Assembly (NCBI GenBank): GCA_028554795.2
Contig: CM068825.1
Span: 155,355,553 to 155,419,552 of the forward strand
Length of the DNA: 64,000 nucleotides
Source: Sinohyriopsis cumingii
Lineage: Eukaryota > Mollusca > Bivalvia > Unionida > Unionidae
Reading direction: 5' to 3'
Shown here piece after piece: positions 11,401 to 25,225 of this stretch. The position numbers and the translations under genes were made by a program. Numbering within the stretch: the first letter of the stretch is position 1; every line of letters starts with the position of its first letter. The notes beneath the pieces are model-generated. The model was not told the origin of the DNA and made no database searches. It worked only from the letters and a program-made list of their open reading frames with translations.

Positions 11401-14400
11401 CTGTAAAATGAGAAAAAGTATCATCAAAGTTGAGTGACTGGTACCCATAAATAGTCACCATACCAGTCTATGTGCAAACATCTTAATGTCATCCAGAAAC
11501 TAATATTCCATGCCCCAAATTTCACTTATGTCCTTACAATTTATCCTAAACGTTAGATTTTACTAAATTCCTCAAAATGTATCATAAATCTGAGATTTTA
11601 CTAAATTCCTCACTATTTATCCTGAAGTTGAGATTTTAATTTATTTTCCATTTGACATACTGGTCTGACACTCCTGACATTAAACTTTTTATCTGACTTG
11701 ATGAAACATAATAAAATCAAACACATGTTAAAAGATTAACTTGTTCACTGAACAAACTTGTATCTTTTGAAAGATTTCAAAAGTTCCCCTCAAGACCATG
11801 CTAGACTTTCTAAAAAAATAAAAATAACACTTTCAGAGGTAACCAGGGTAAAACAACTTAGTAATATAGCATTAAACACAAGTTCTGCCACATACTAATT
11901 CTGATAAACTGAAAAATTCAAAAACCACTAATAAATTTCTGTGACATTTCAATTTAATGTATGCATGAAACTGTAACATAATTTGAGTTTGGGTGTACTT
12001 AAACTGTAATGCCTTGTGAGAATGAATATGTCATGGTGGTGGTGGAAACCAGGAAAATGCCCATACAATAAGTATAAATTTTAACTTTTAGTCTCACATT
12101 ATTAGAAAAGAGATGAAGAAATCTAGGAAATATAGCACATTTCAAAGAGGAGGTAGCTAAGTCAGTGAAGTGTAATAAGAGATGTTATTCAGACCATACA
12201 AAATGATCAGACTACATATTTTTTACATGAGTAATAAACAGTTATTGAAAGTTTTGTTCTTGGGGAAAAACTGAAGCAAAGAAGTGATGAGAAAAGATCT
12301 TCCAAACTGGTTTGCTGATGAAAACTGTCACAAATATGAATCAGATGATCAAAAGATCTCCATCATGAAAAAAAGAATCATCCTTTTGAAAATGCAAGTC
12401 ACATATTATTTCAGCGATATACCAAGGCCATAAAATATGTCTTTTAGCCATTTCAAGAACTTAGTCAACTAAATAATTGCTTGTTTGAAGCGAATTTCTT
12501 CAAATTTTTTTCAACAAAGATTTAACTCCACTAAAAACTCTTCCAGAATAACAGTCTTTCTGAAAACAGTCAAATCCTCATTATATTTAGTGTCAATAAC
12601 TATATTTTAATGAATTTCCTGGGGAAACTAATTCTTTAAAATATTCTTCATCAAAAGAATATGCTATAGTTTTGCAGAGTTGATTTAGCAATTTTTCATT
12701 GGCCAGCATACATGGAAATTGACTGGTTCTACAGAAAAGAAACTGGCACTCCCAATCAAATAAAAATAATTTCATTAACTTGTGAAACTGCAGTACACTG
12801 AAAACATGTTTGATTAAATAATGGCATCAGAAAATAGATGACATTTAAAAATTTATTCAACTTTAATAACAACTTCAAAAACTGAACTGGCCCTTTGCAC
12901 CTGTGGCTGTCAGTATTACATGACCTCCCTCAAACCCAAGCCATGGACTGACAGGCCTACAGCTAAACTGACACTCGCACTGCAGCTAATTTAGAAACCT
13001 ATTTGTTGCTAGAATTCTGAGTTGATTGTTTTTGTGAAAAAAAGAAGGGCACAAACAAATTATGATTTGCAGTATATGAAATAAATTTTTACTGTTGTAC
13101 TGATGTTTGTCATTTCCCATGAAGACAAAAATGACATCTACTATTCTTACCTAGTTTCTTGCCTGTTACCAGGCTGAGTACCTAATATTAACTTTGTCAA
13201 TCATTTTTATTCTGGACATGAATCTAGAGTCACAGACACTGATTTATAAATACCAATTTTTAATAAGCTTTTGTAATAAGCATTTTGATTGTTTAAAATC
13301 ACATCGTTGTGATGCAGAATATTTAGATCACAACATCAGAATGGAACAACTTTTTTATTCTTCTGTTCTTGTGTATTTTTTAAAATAAAAATTTCAAAAT
13401 TTATTTCTTGAGATCTGTGATGTCATTTTATATTGTCTGTAATTGCAAGAACTGAACATTTTCCGGAATTCATGAGGTCACAAAACTTGAAAATCGACAA
13501 AAAACTATGCATGAACAGCCTTCATGTTGCTACAGACAGTCAAACAGTGTTAAACTGAGTGAACACTAAGCATGAATGGCCTTCAGATTGCTACAGACAG
13601 TCAAACAGTGTTAAACTGAGTGAACACTAAGCATGAATGGCCTTCAGATTGCTACAGACAGTCAAACAGTGTGTTTAACCGAGTGAACACTAAGATTGAA
13701 TGGCCTTCATGTTGCTACAGACAGTCAGTGTGCTAAACTGAGTGAACACTAAGCATGAATGGCCTTCATGTTGCTACAGACAAACAGTGTGTTAAACTGA
13801 GTGAACACTGCATGAATGGCCTTCATTTTGCTACAGATCTTCATGCAGTGTGTTAAACTGACTGAACACTGCATGAATGGCCTTCACATTGCTACAGACA
13901 AACAGTGTGTTAAACTGACTGAACACTGCATGAATGGCCTTCATTTTGCTACAGATCTTCATAGTGTGTTAAACTGACTGAACACCACATGAATGGCCTT
14001 CATTTTGCTAAAGATCTTCATGCAGTGTGTTAAACTGTACACTAAAAATGAATGTCCTTCACCTTGATACAGACCTTCATGCAGTGTTAAACAAACTGTA
14101 CACTAAGAATTAATGGCCTTCACCTTGATACAGACCTTGCAGTGTGTTAACATATTTCAAGCTTCATGACTTCCTGAATCCTGTAATATTCAGTTCTTAA
14201 ATTCTTGCACTGCTCTGAAAACAACTGAAGGGATACAAACTAAATTACGACTGAATCGCTCAAACTATTTAGTACTAACTATTAACCTAAAATCTTAATG
14301 CTGACATCACTGATGATAAAGCTGCTGCCACACCAAAAACATCTCAATCTTGCGTTCTGTAGTCAAAGGTGAAATTAGAGTTAGTGGTGATGGCCATGCT

Positions 14401-17400
14401 AAATGATAACGTGGAATACTTGAAATTAATCTCATTCAAGATCTCTTCAATAAAAAAACTCCAAGAAAACTGTAAAAAGTATTGATTGGAAAGAAAGTCA
14501 AGAGGATGGTCAGTCTGTGACCATAACTTCTATAATGAATATTGTGGAAAGGTGGAAATCAAATTAATTTAGTGTCTTTTCAATATACACCACTCCGTCA
14601 ATAACTCGCGAACCCGCTTATAACATGGGGTCAGGCATGGATCCCATTTTTTAAACCAGAAAATACCCCAAAACTTAATCCCTATTTGTTGAATTTGAAG
14701 AAAATTGCGATCCAAATTGGTAACGGAAACTTTGATGTATCCCTCGTTTTATCATCGAAAACGGTAGATAGGACCTGTAAATTTTAATCAACACTATGAA
14801 ATATGAAATTTAAAAATAGGTCATACAAATTTTTTACATTTTCTTTCCAAATGACATTCCTAGTACACTGCAATTAACTATATGTAAGGAAATTTCGATA
14901 ATGAAAATGTCACTTACGCAGAGTGGAGGCAGTACTTTAATCAATAAATACAAATTATATAATTGTTTTATCTATTGAAATTTGTGTTCCAGTTCTATCT
15001 TTTAGTTCCTTTTAAGTGTAATCGTCATAATTGAAATGTGTCCACTTGTAATTAAACGTAAAATACGTCAATCTACCGTAGCAGCTATGTCTGTGAGCGT
15101 TTCTCAGGGAACATAATTAAGTGCAGACCGTGTTTTGATAACTGACTTCTGGAAGTATTTGTATATTGTTGCACTGAATTAAAAGCTGGCCTCCAATGTA
15201 TTATTATGTTAATTATGTCTTTTGAATCAAATAAAGGAGGTGGAATAAAAGAAAAGTTAAAAGGCACGAAAATCCTACAAACTTAAAATATAGCGGCCTC
15301 GGTCATATGTCGGGTGAACTCACTTCATTTGATCAATCGAACGCTTACAAATGTTATTGTGTATGTAACATAAACTACCTTAAATAAACCATCTCTTTCA
15401 TAACTGTGATCAAAGATAACAAGGCAGCCAAGCGAAATGAATACTTTGTTAAAAAAAAAGAGAGCTTGATTTCACAGATATGGACCATTGTGGGCAAGTG
15501 AGTTTCAGAGAACTGGCACTTAGAGACATCCTCAAAGATGATAAGAAGTTTCATTATTACTTCCAATGAAATCACAACATCAATATTGTACTAATTAAAC
15601 AATACAAAAATTGAGTTTCGACATAGACAATTGTCTCACTAAATAAATATCGCGTGTTTTTGAGAAAAAAAAGAATCTTTTTAGGTGGTGTATCAACAGC
15701 TAGTCTAGTTTCCTGCTCTGTGAACTCCCAATTTGGCAGGATAATATTAAACACCACTACGGGAACCAGACTCATCAAGAATACAAAAAGCAGTGATGTA
15801 ATACACATATTTTTTGGCGTACACGTGAAGGTTGTTGAAACCAGTTAGAACGATTTTTCACATGTTGGACATTTTGAAAATGTTATTTAAACAGAATAAT
15901 GAACAACTTCACTAGAAAAAGTGCGTTATTAAAAATTATTATCGACGTGATTGTAAAATGAGGATTCAGTCAATAAACAGCCCAGTTCCCTAACACCACT
16001 CCCCCTCCACAGTTTTCTTGATGTCAAAGCGATTTTTTTCAATTTCTGGAGGTCCCTCTGTAACTCGAGCCTCACTTATAGTGCAGTACATGTTTGTGGA
16101 CCCAGTTATGCGTGAGAAATGCAACAAATGCTAAAGAAAGTTATGCTGCAGAAATCAAAGTCAGAAGACTAGGCAATCACGGGCCATAAATCATGTAAAT
16201 GATGCAGTGGAATGCTGGAAATCAATCAAATTCTCATGAACTGCATTCCATATGGCAAATATGGTTGAAATCTAACAAATTTTGGTAATAACAATTAAAT
16301 GAAACCAAAGTAAGGAGGACAAGCAATCGGGGAATCAAATCTCTTCTAAATGGTACTAAACACATATATGGCACACATAAAACATGTTTGAAACTGCATC
16401 TGAACACAAGCCAGTAACAAGCATCATCCTAGATAAAGACATAAAGCTAATTGTCAAAAGTCATAAGTATCCAAATGGAACTGATAAGACAAAACCCAAT
16501 TAAGCCATATCTAGGACTATGACACAATGTGTACATCAAACTGAACAAAAAAAAGTTGAATGGTTCCTGATCGTTACAAGCAACTGCTATAGTGGAGCTG
16601 CAAGACTGATGTAAAATGGGCAATAACTCTATCATAATTGGGCCTGAAAATATTAAATCTTTAAAAGGTACATCCACATGTAATGGTGAATTCACCAACC
16701 AAATGGCATCCAATTACATGTAAGGTTAGTTTCAGGAGCTTTGGATGGATGGACAGATCATCAGACTGACTGAAGGAAAAGGATATTTTGATTCCTAACA
16801 ATTACTTACCATTCTGAACTTCTATGGTAATAATATCCCTCAATTGTTGCTGTGGACTTTTGAAAGCATATATAATAGAATCCTGCAAAGGATGCTCCGT
16901 TAATGTCTTTTATTGTGTGATCTGGTACAAGAAAATGTTCCTGTAAAGCAAGAAAGATACAGCATAATTGTTTGTTTTACCTACTTTAAGAGAAAGTTAC
17001 ATTATTCTAATTCTAATTTTGTAATTGCAAGATTATATTTTGGCCTGCTGATTCAAAGTAGGTAGCATTAAATAACCTCTGTTCAAACAACCCCCACCCA
17101 ACTCCCCTGATCTTGTGACTTCTAGTAAATTCTATCTTTTACAACAAGAATTCAACAATAAATACGTATGCCTTAGAGTAACGACTCAGTTTATTCAGAA
17201 TGTCTTGGGGGTACAGATGCACACAACCATTTTTCAGTTATGCAACTCTGACATAATAAAAACAATAATAATAACAATATTAAAGAGGATTTAATCTACA
17301 GAAGATCTAAGTGCTTTATGATATTATTTGACACATAAGGACATAAATACAGACAAGATTACAAAAACAAACATGAGATTACAAACAAAAACATGCTAAA

Positions 17401-20400
17401 AGTAATTAACCTAAGAAAACATTGCCTAGTAATAAGCCTGTTCTTGAAATAAGTCAGTTTTAAGAGCTCTCTTGAATAAGAACACACTGTAGTTATGACC
17501 AAGTTCTGTAGGCTGGCTCTCCAATCTATGTAATTGAGCCCTGCCCTGGTATGTAAAAGAATGTTGTTTCTAGGACTTTGTTTTGATAGTGGAAATAGTG
17601 AAAATATGAGGTCAAAAGAGCAGCATAACTATCTAGAAGGGGTTTACATGTGGGTGAGGTCAGAAGAGCAGCATAGCTATCTAGAAGGGGTGTGTACATA
17701 TGGGTGATGTCAGAAGAGCAGCATAACTATCTAGAAGGGGTTTACATGTGGGTGAGGTCAGAACAACAGCATAACTATCTAGAAGGGGTGTGTACATATG
17801 GGTGAGGTCAGAAGAGCAGCATAACTATCTAGAAGGGGTGTGTACATGTGGGTGAGGTCAGAAGAGCAGCATAACTATCCAGAAGGGGTGTGTACATGTG
17901 GGTGAGGTCAGAAGAGCAGCATAGCTATCTAGAAGGGGTGTGTACATGTGGGTGAGGTCAGAAGAGCAGCATAACTATCTAGAAGGGGTGTGTACATGTG
18001 GGTGAGGTCAGAAGAGCATCATAACTATCCACAAGGGGTGTGTACATGTGGGTGAGGTCAGAAGAGCAGCATAACTATCTAGAAGGGGTGTGTAGATGTG
18101 GGTGAAGTCAGAAGAGCAGCATAACTATCTAAAAGGGGTGTGTACATGTGGGTGAAGTCAGAAGAGCAGCATAACTATCTAGAAGGGGTGTGTACGTGTG
18201 GGTGAGGTCAGAAGAGCAGCATAACTATCTAGATGGGGTGTGTACATATGGTGAGGTCAGAAGAGCAGCATAACTATCTAGAAGAGGTGTGTACATATGG
18301 GTGAGGTCAGAAGAGCAGCATAACTATCTAGAAGGGGTGTACATGTGGATGAGGTCAGAAGAGCAGCATAACTATCTAGATGGGGTGTGTACATGTGGGT
18401 GAGGTCAGAAGAGCAGCATAACTATCTAGAAGGGGTGTGTACATGTGGGTGAGGTCAGAAGAGCAGTATAACTATCTAGAAGGGGTATACATGTGGGTGA
18501 GGTCAGAAGAGCAGCATAACTATCCAGAAGGGGTGTGTACATGTGGGTTAGGTCAGAAGAGCAGCATAGCTATCTAGAAGGGGTGTGTACATGTGGGTGA
18601 GGTCAGAAGAGCAGCATAACTATCTAGAAGGGGTGTGTACATGTGGGTGAGGTCAGAAGAGCATCATAACTATCCAGAAGGGGTGTGTACATGTGGGTGA
18701 GGTCAGAAGAGCAGCATAACTATCTAGAAGGGGTGTGCATATGGGTGAGGTCAGAGGAGCAGCGTAACTATCCAGAAGGGGTGTGTACATGTGGGTGAGG
18801 TCAGAAGAGCAGCATAACTATCTAGAAGGGGTGTACATGTGGGTGAGGTCAGAAGAGCAGCGTAACTATCCAGAAGGAGTGTGTACATGTGGGTGAGGTC
18901 AGAAGAGCAGCATAACTATCTAGAAGGGGTGTGTACATATGGGTGAGGTCAGAAGAGCAGCATAACTATCTAGAATGGGTGTGTACATGTGGGTGAGGTC
19001 AGAAGAGCAGCATAACTACCTAGATGGGGTGTGTACATATGGGTGAGGTCAGAAGAGCAGCATAACTATCTAGAAGGGGTGTGTACATGTGGGTGAGGTC
19101 AGAAGAGCAGCATAACTATCCAGAAGGGGTGTGTACATGTGGATGAGTTCAGAAGAGCAGTATAACTATCTAGAAGGGGTGTACATGTGAGTGAGGTCAG
19201 AAGAGCAGCATAACTATCCAGAAGGGGTGTGTACATGTGGGTGAGGTCAGAAGAGCAACATAACTATCCAGAAGGGGTGTGTACATGTGGGTGAGTTCAA
19301 AAGAGCAGCATAACTATCCAGAAGGGGTGTGTACATGTGGGTGAGGTCAGAAGAGCAGCATAACTACCTAGCAAGGTGTGTAAATGTGGGTGAAGTCAGA
19401 AGAGCAGCATAACTATCTAGAAGGGGTGTGTACATGTGGGTGAGGACAGAAGAGCAGCATAACTATCTAGAAGGGGTGTGTTCGTGTGGGTGAGGTCAGA
19501 AGAGCAGCATAACTATCTACAAGGGGTGTGTACATATGGTGAGGTCAGAAGAGCAGCATAACTATCTAGAAGAGGTTTGTACATATGGGTGAGGTCAGAA
19601 GAGCAGCATAACTATCTAGAAGTGGTGTACATGTGGGTGAGGTCAGAAGAGCAGCATAACTATCTAGATGGGGTGTGTACATGTGGGTGAGGTCAGAAGA
19701 GCAGCATAACTATCTAGAAGGGGTGTACATGTGGGTGAGGTCAGAAGAGCAGCGTAACTATCCAGAAGGAGTGTGTACATGTGGGTGAGGTCAGAAGAGC
19801 AGCATAACTATCTAGAAGGGGTGTGTACATATGGGTGAGGTCAGAAGAGCAGCATAACTATCTAGAAGGGGTGTGTACATGTGGGTGAGGTCAGAAAAGC
19901 AGCATAACTACCTAGATGGGGTGTGTACATATGGGTGAGGTCAGAAGAGCAGCATAACTATCTAGAAGGGGTGTGTACATGTGGGTGAGGTCAGAAGAGC
20001 AGCATAACTATCCAGAAGGGGTGTGTACATGTGGATGAGTTCAGAAGAGCAGAATAACTATCCAGAAGGCGTGTGTACATGTTGGTGAGGTCAGAAGAGC
20101 AGCATAACTACCTAGCAAGGTGTGCAAATGTGGGTGAGGTCAGAAGAGCAGCATAACTATCTAAAAGGGGTGTGTACATGTAGGTGAGTTCAGCACAGCA
20201 GCATAGCTATCTAGAAGGGGTGTGTACATGTGGGTGAGGTCAGAAGAGCAGCATAACTGCTTAGAAGGGGTGTGTACATGTGGGTGAGGTCAGAAGAGCA
20301 GCATAACTACCTAGAAGGGGTGTGTACATATGGGTGAGGTCAGAAGAGCAACATAACTATCCAGAAGGGGTGTGAACATGTGGGTGAGTTCAGAAGAGCA

Positions 20401-21840
20401 GCATAACTATCCAGAAGGGGTGTGTACATGTGGGTGAGGTCAGAAGAGCAGCGTAACTACCTAGCAAGGTGTGCAAATGTGGGTGAGGTCAGAAGAGCAG
20501 CATAACTATCTAAAAGGGGTGTGTACATGTAGGTGAGTTCAGCACAGCAGCATAACTACCTAGAAGGGGTGTGTACATGTGGGTGAGGTCAGAAGAGCAG
20601 CATAACTACCTAGAAGGGGTGTGTACATGTGGGTGAGGTCAGAAGAGCAGCATAACTACCTAGAAGGGGTGTGTACATGTGGATGAGCTCAGAAGAGCAG
20701 CACAACTATCTAAAAGGGGGGTGTACATGTGGGTGAGGTCAGAAGAGCAGCATAACTATCTAAAAGGAGTGTACATATGGGTGAGGTCAGAAGAGCAGCA
20801 TAACTATCTAGAAGGGTTGTACATGTAGATGAGCTCAGAAGAGCAGCATAACTATCTAGAAGGGGTGTGTACATGTGGGTGAGGTCAGAAGAGCAGCATA
20901 ACTATCCAGAAGGGGTGTGTAAATGTGGGTGAGGTCAGAAGAGCAGCATAACTATCTAAAAGGGGTGTACATGTGGGTGAGGTCAGAAAAGCAGCATAAC
21001 TATCTAGAAGGGGTGTGTACATGTGGGTGAGGTCAGTAGAGCAGCATAACTATCTAAAAGGGGGGTGTACATATGGGTGAGGTCAGAAAAGCAGCATAAC
21101 TATCTAGAAGGGATGTACATGTGGGTGACAAAAGAACAAAATAAGTTTTTCTGTACAGCATTCACAAAATATCAGTCTGAGACATTTTTAAAATGCAGAA
21201 ATTACCATAATATTTATACATGTTATGATTGGGGTGGGAAATTGAAACAAATTTGTAAATCTGTCAGAAAATGAATAAAGCTAATCTGTGATAATAAAAC
21301 AGCACTGTTACCTTCCACCTCATGAATACATAATCTGTATTCTTCAATTCTTCATCATAATCAAACTTGTCAGAGTTGAACGATTTGGCAAACTGGTAAA
21401 AAGACAAAAATTTGCCCTGAAAAGTAAAACAAACAAAAAAATTGACTTCAAGAAAAATAAAATGTCTTAAGAGGTACAATAAGTACACTTACCTGAATTT
21501 TTATTAACTCTGTATATAGTTTTTCAATAAAAAAATCAATTAAAATGAATTAATAGTTGCAATAAATTTCCCCTGAAAATAACCATGCTGGGTGCTCCAG
21601 ACAAAAAAGGAAAATTAAACTTAAATTACTTAACATTAATTTGTGATTTTCAACATTTATGTTATTTGTAGGTAAACATTTGCCTACTGTAAACAATAAC
21701 GTTTTTTGAGGTTCAAACTGGAGATAGCCAAAGATGCAAGTCAACCAGGGACTTTAACTCAGGCCAAAAGGAAAATTTGTTTCCAACTGCACTTGTTTTA
21801 AAATTAGAGTAGGCAGATTTTTTTTATTAAAATTTTATAT

Positions 21841-21902
<62 letters not shown>

Positions 21903-24900
21903 AATACCAATCATATGGCAAATTACAGTCCTTTCAAGTGCACTGGTTCCAGCAAGGGATCATATTTGTCAGGGACTGATGAAGATAAATGCAATAAACT
22001 GACTACGAACAGTGCAAAACTAATATCTAACAAGCCTGAGCACTTTCGACTCATAATGAGTCTTTTTCAAAGGCAAATACAAAACATAGACAAGACAAAC
22101 AAATAAAACAGAAAAACCATTGTGTTCAGAAAACTTTACATGACAATGACTTGTTGTGGATGCTGCAAGATATTTTATAATGATTAGTATATATATAATG
22201 TGCTAAGCACTCCAAGTACTTGGGCTAAACCAGCTCAATCAGATGTACAATCCATTATGGTTTTTTTTTGGGGGGGGGGCATACCAGGGTCAGCAACAGG
22301 TACAGTCGACTTACTGGAAACATATTGTTTTTGGCCTGATCAAATTCTGACAGCATGTTCAAAATGAAATTGGACCTAAGCTATGTTGATGTCAGCAATT
22401 GCCAAAACCAACAATGGAAAAAAGATTTTAGATTGTAATTCACGTTGCCAAAACCAACAATGGAAAAATGTTTTCAGATCACAATTCATGTCGCCAAAAC
22501 CAACAATGGAAAAAACAAGTTTTCAGATTGCAATTCACATTGGCAGAAACATATACGGTTATTGAAAATTAAAGGGTTTGTGATGGTGCCTGCTGATATT
22601 TGCCCCAAAATCAATGGTATCCACTAGTATTCAAGGCTGTATAAATTATATAATGGACAATTTGCCCCCAAAATCAATGGTATCCACTAGTATTCAAGGT
22701 TGTATAAATTATATAATGGACAATTTGCCCCCAAAATCAATGGTATCCACTAGTATTCAAGGTTGTATAAATTACATAATGGATAATTTGCCCCCAAAAT
22801 CAATGGTATCCACTAGTATTCAAGGTTGTATATATTACATAATGGACAATTTGCCCCCAAAATCAATGGTATCCACTAGTATTCAAGGTTGTATAAATTA
22901 CATAATGGACAATTTGCCCCAAAATCAATGGTATCCACTAGTATTCAAGGTTGTATAAATTACATAATGAACAATTTGCCCCCAAAATCAATGGTATCCA
23001 CTAGTATTCAAGGTTGTATATATTATATAATGGACAATTTGTCCCCAAAATCAATGGTATCCACTAGTATTCAAGGTTGTATAAATTATATAATGGACAA
23101 ATTATCAGAAGAATATGACATGTAGAAATGCATGATTAGCATGAATAAAACTTCCATTCAATTAAAAAGAAAAACTGCTTTGATTCAGAAATGCAGCAAA
23201 TCCCATATTTTAAGAAACATGGGATTTCGTGCTCTGACTGGTCAATTTCCAGTTACTAAATGTAGGTACACTTTTAGACCACTCTGAAGGGGGGAATCCA
23301 ATGCAGATGTAAACTTGAGTCACCCATTCTCTTGTCTGAGACAATGTATCATTTTCAGTGGCAAAAGATATTAACCATCAGTGATTTGCTCTGTGCACAG
23401 TATGCATAGCTCAAGCTTCCCTTCAGTTTTAGGGAGAAGTAATGTCTCCTTTTGGACAAAACATGGAGAAATGAGAGCTAAACAGGGAGAAGTAGGAGCA
23501 AAGCAAGACATGCTATGCCCTCTATTTCCCAGAATGCACATTTGCATTTAACATTGGTTTTAAGCAATAATTTATTTCAATAGAAAATTTTCTGAGTTCT
23601 ATCTAGTATATTATAAACACATTTGGTGCATGTTTAAAAACTGAAGCTATACAATGTAATGAATTTAACTGAGTAACTAGATTACAGTACTGTAGGTACA
23701 AGCTGGTACAAATGCTTTATCAACTACCCTTAATCAAGATTGTTTTTCTTACTTTATAAAAGTTTATTTAAAAAATGGCAGTTGAAAGACTTTCTAAACT
23801 TGTTTCAATCAACGTCTGTACCATGTGTACATCAGCAAATGAGCTTGTCTTTCAGATCATACTCTTCATCCTATTTTCTTTGTTGCCAATAAAACGTTAC
23901 CATAACTGTTAATAGACAACACAATGAAGAATTAAAGTCAGTATATGAATAAACTAAACCCTTTTTTTCAACCAAATTGACACAGCCAAAATGCAGGGTC
24001 ATTTATTTTTAGAAAAAGGGATTTTCTTAATGTAACCACTCACTTTATAGCTTTGTTAGAACAGTCCATTGATTGGATTGCAAATATAAGGTTTTATTAT
24101 TTGTCTAAGTACTTGATGTAACATCAGGCAATGGTAAAATAATATTTGCTTTGCTGGTTTTTCTTTCTTCATATCTTCACAAAAATGAATAAACTCAGAA
24201 TACAACCATAACCTTACACTGTCTCTCAAATTCCACAACATGCATTGTCCCATATGATTCTGAATTACATTTAAAGCTAAATCTTCAGTAACATAATATT
24301 CAGACTCAGCTTTCTGTGAATTGTATATTTTCCTTAATATATCTGCAAAATGGTTTATGAAAAGAGACAATCTAATAAAGTGGTACTTCCCAGACAAAGC
24401 AATGTCTGCCATTATTTCCCCATGATAGGTTCACTTCCTGATCCAAACTAATTTTTACGAAGAAAATAATGTGCATGCAGCAGTGTCATGTCTGTTCTTA
24501 AAACATGAATTGCTATTTACATACGCTTAAGTTTCGAAACACAAGTTTGTACATTTTTATCGCCAGAGGATAACTTGTGGAAATCGGGCAGTAATAGCTG
24601 CTAACTGACTTGGGAAAAGGGTTAATGGTCAATCAGCTATCAAAACACACGCTTGTGAATGTTGATATAATACCAACTATTTGACAGCGTGAAGCCTACA
24701 TTTCACCTTGAGCTACATAACCTAACACTGGAACTAACCTGGCCAAGGGAAGGGAGCATCAATGTTCCACTAAGAAATCACATGGCGAAGTCGTTTTAGC
24801 TCTCCAAACAGAAAAAGGCAAAGTTTACATTTTTTAGGCAACTTAGTTGCCCACTTCGCCTGGTAGTGTGACCCCTGATTATGCCCTATCATATCTGAAT

Positions 24901-25145
24901 CCAGAAAAAATAGGTTATGATTACTGAATATAAGTAAACATGTTGACTATCCGTTCTTGTCTTTATCTAACATCAGACTCTTGTGACCCCAACTTAGGTC
25001 TCCAAATATCTTGCATGAGACGGAATGGTCAGGGGTCAAATAGTGTTGTGTGCAGGTAATGTTTTCCATATTCAATCTTCATTTATTTCTACAATCACTG
25101 GTGTGAGTACACTAAGCTTTGTCTTTACAATTCTTGGTAAATTTC

Positions 25146-25225
<80 letters not shown>

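Noticed and set aside
14590..16110. A pogo/Tigger-type transposon bounded by CTCCGTCAATAACTCG-like ends
   Set aside because: The two candidate ends are in direct rather than inverted orientation, and no transposase fragment lies between them.
17590..21130. CRISPR-like repeat array
   Set aside because: Units are directly adjacent with no unique spacers, and the host is an animal genome.
22614..23125. 114-codon repeat protein
   Set aside because: The 63-bp array read in one frame, inside a GID4 intron.
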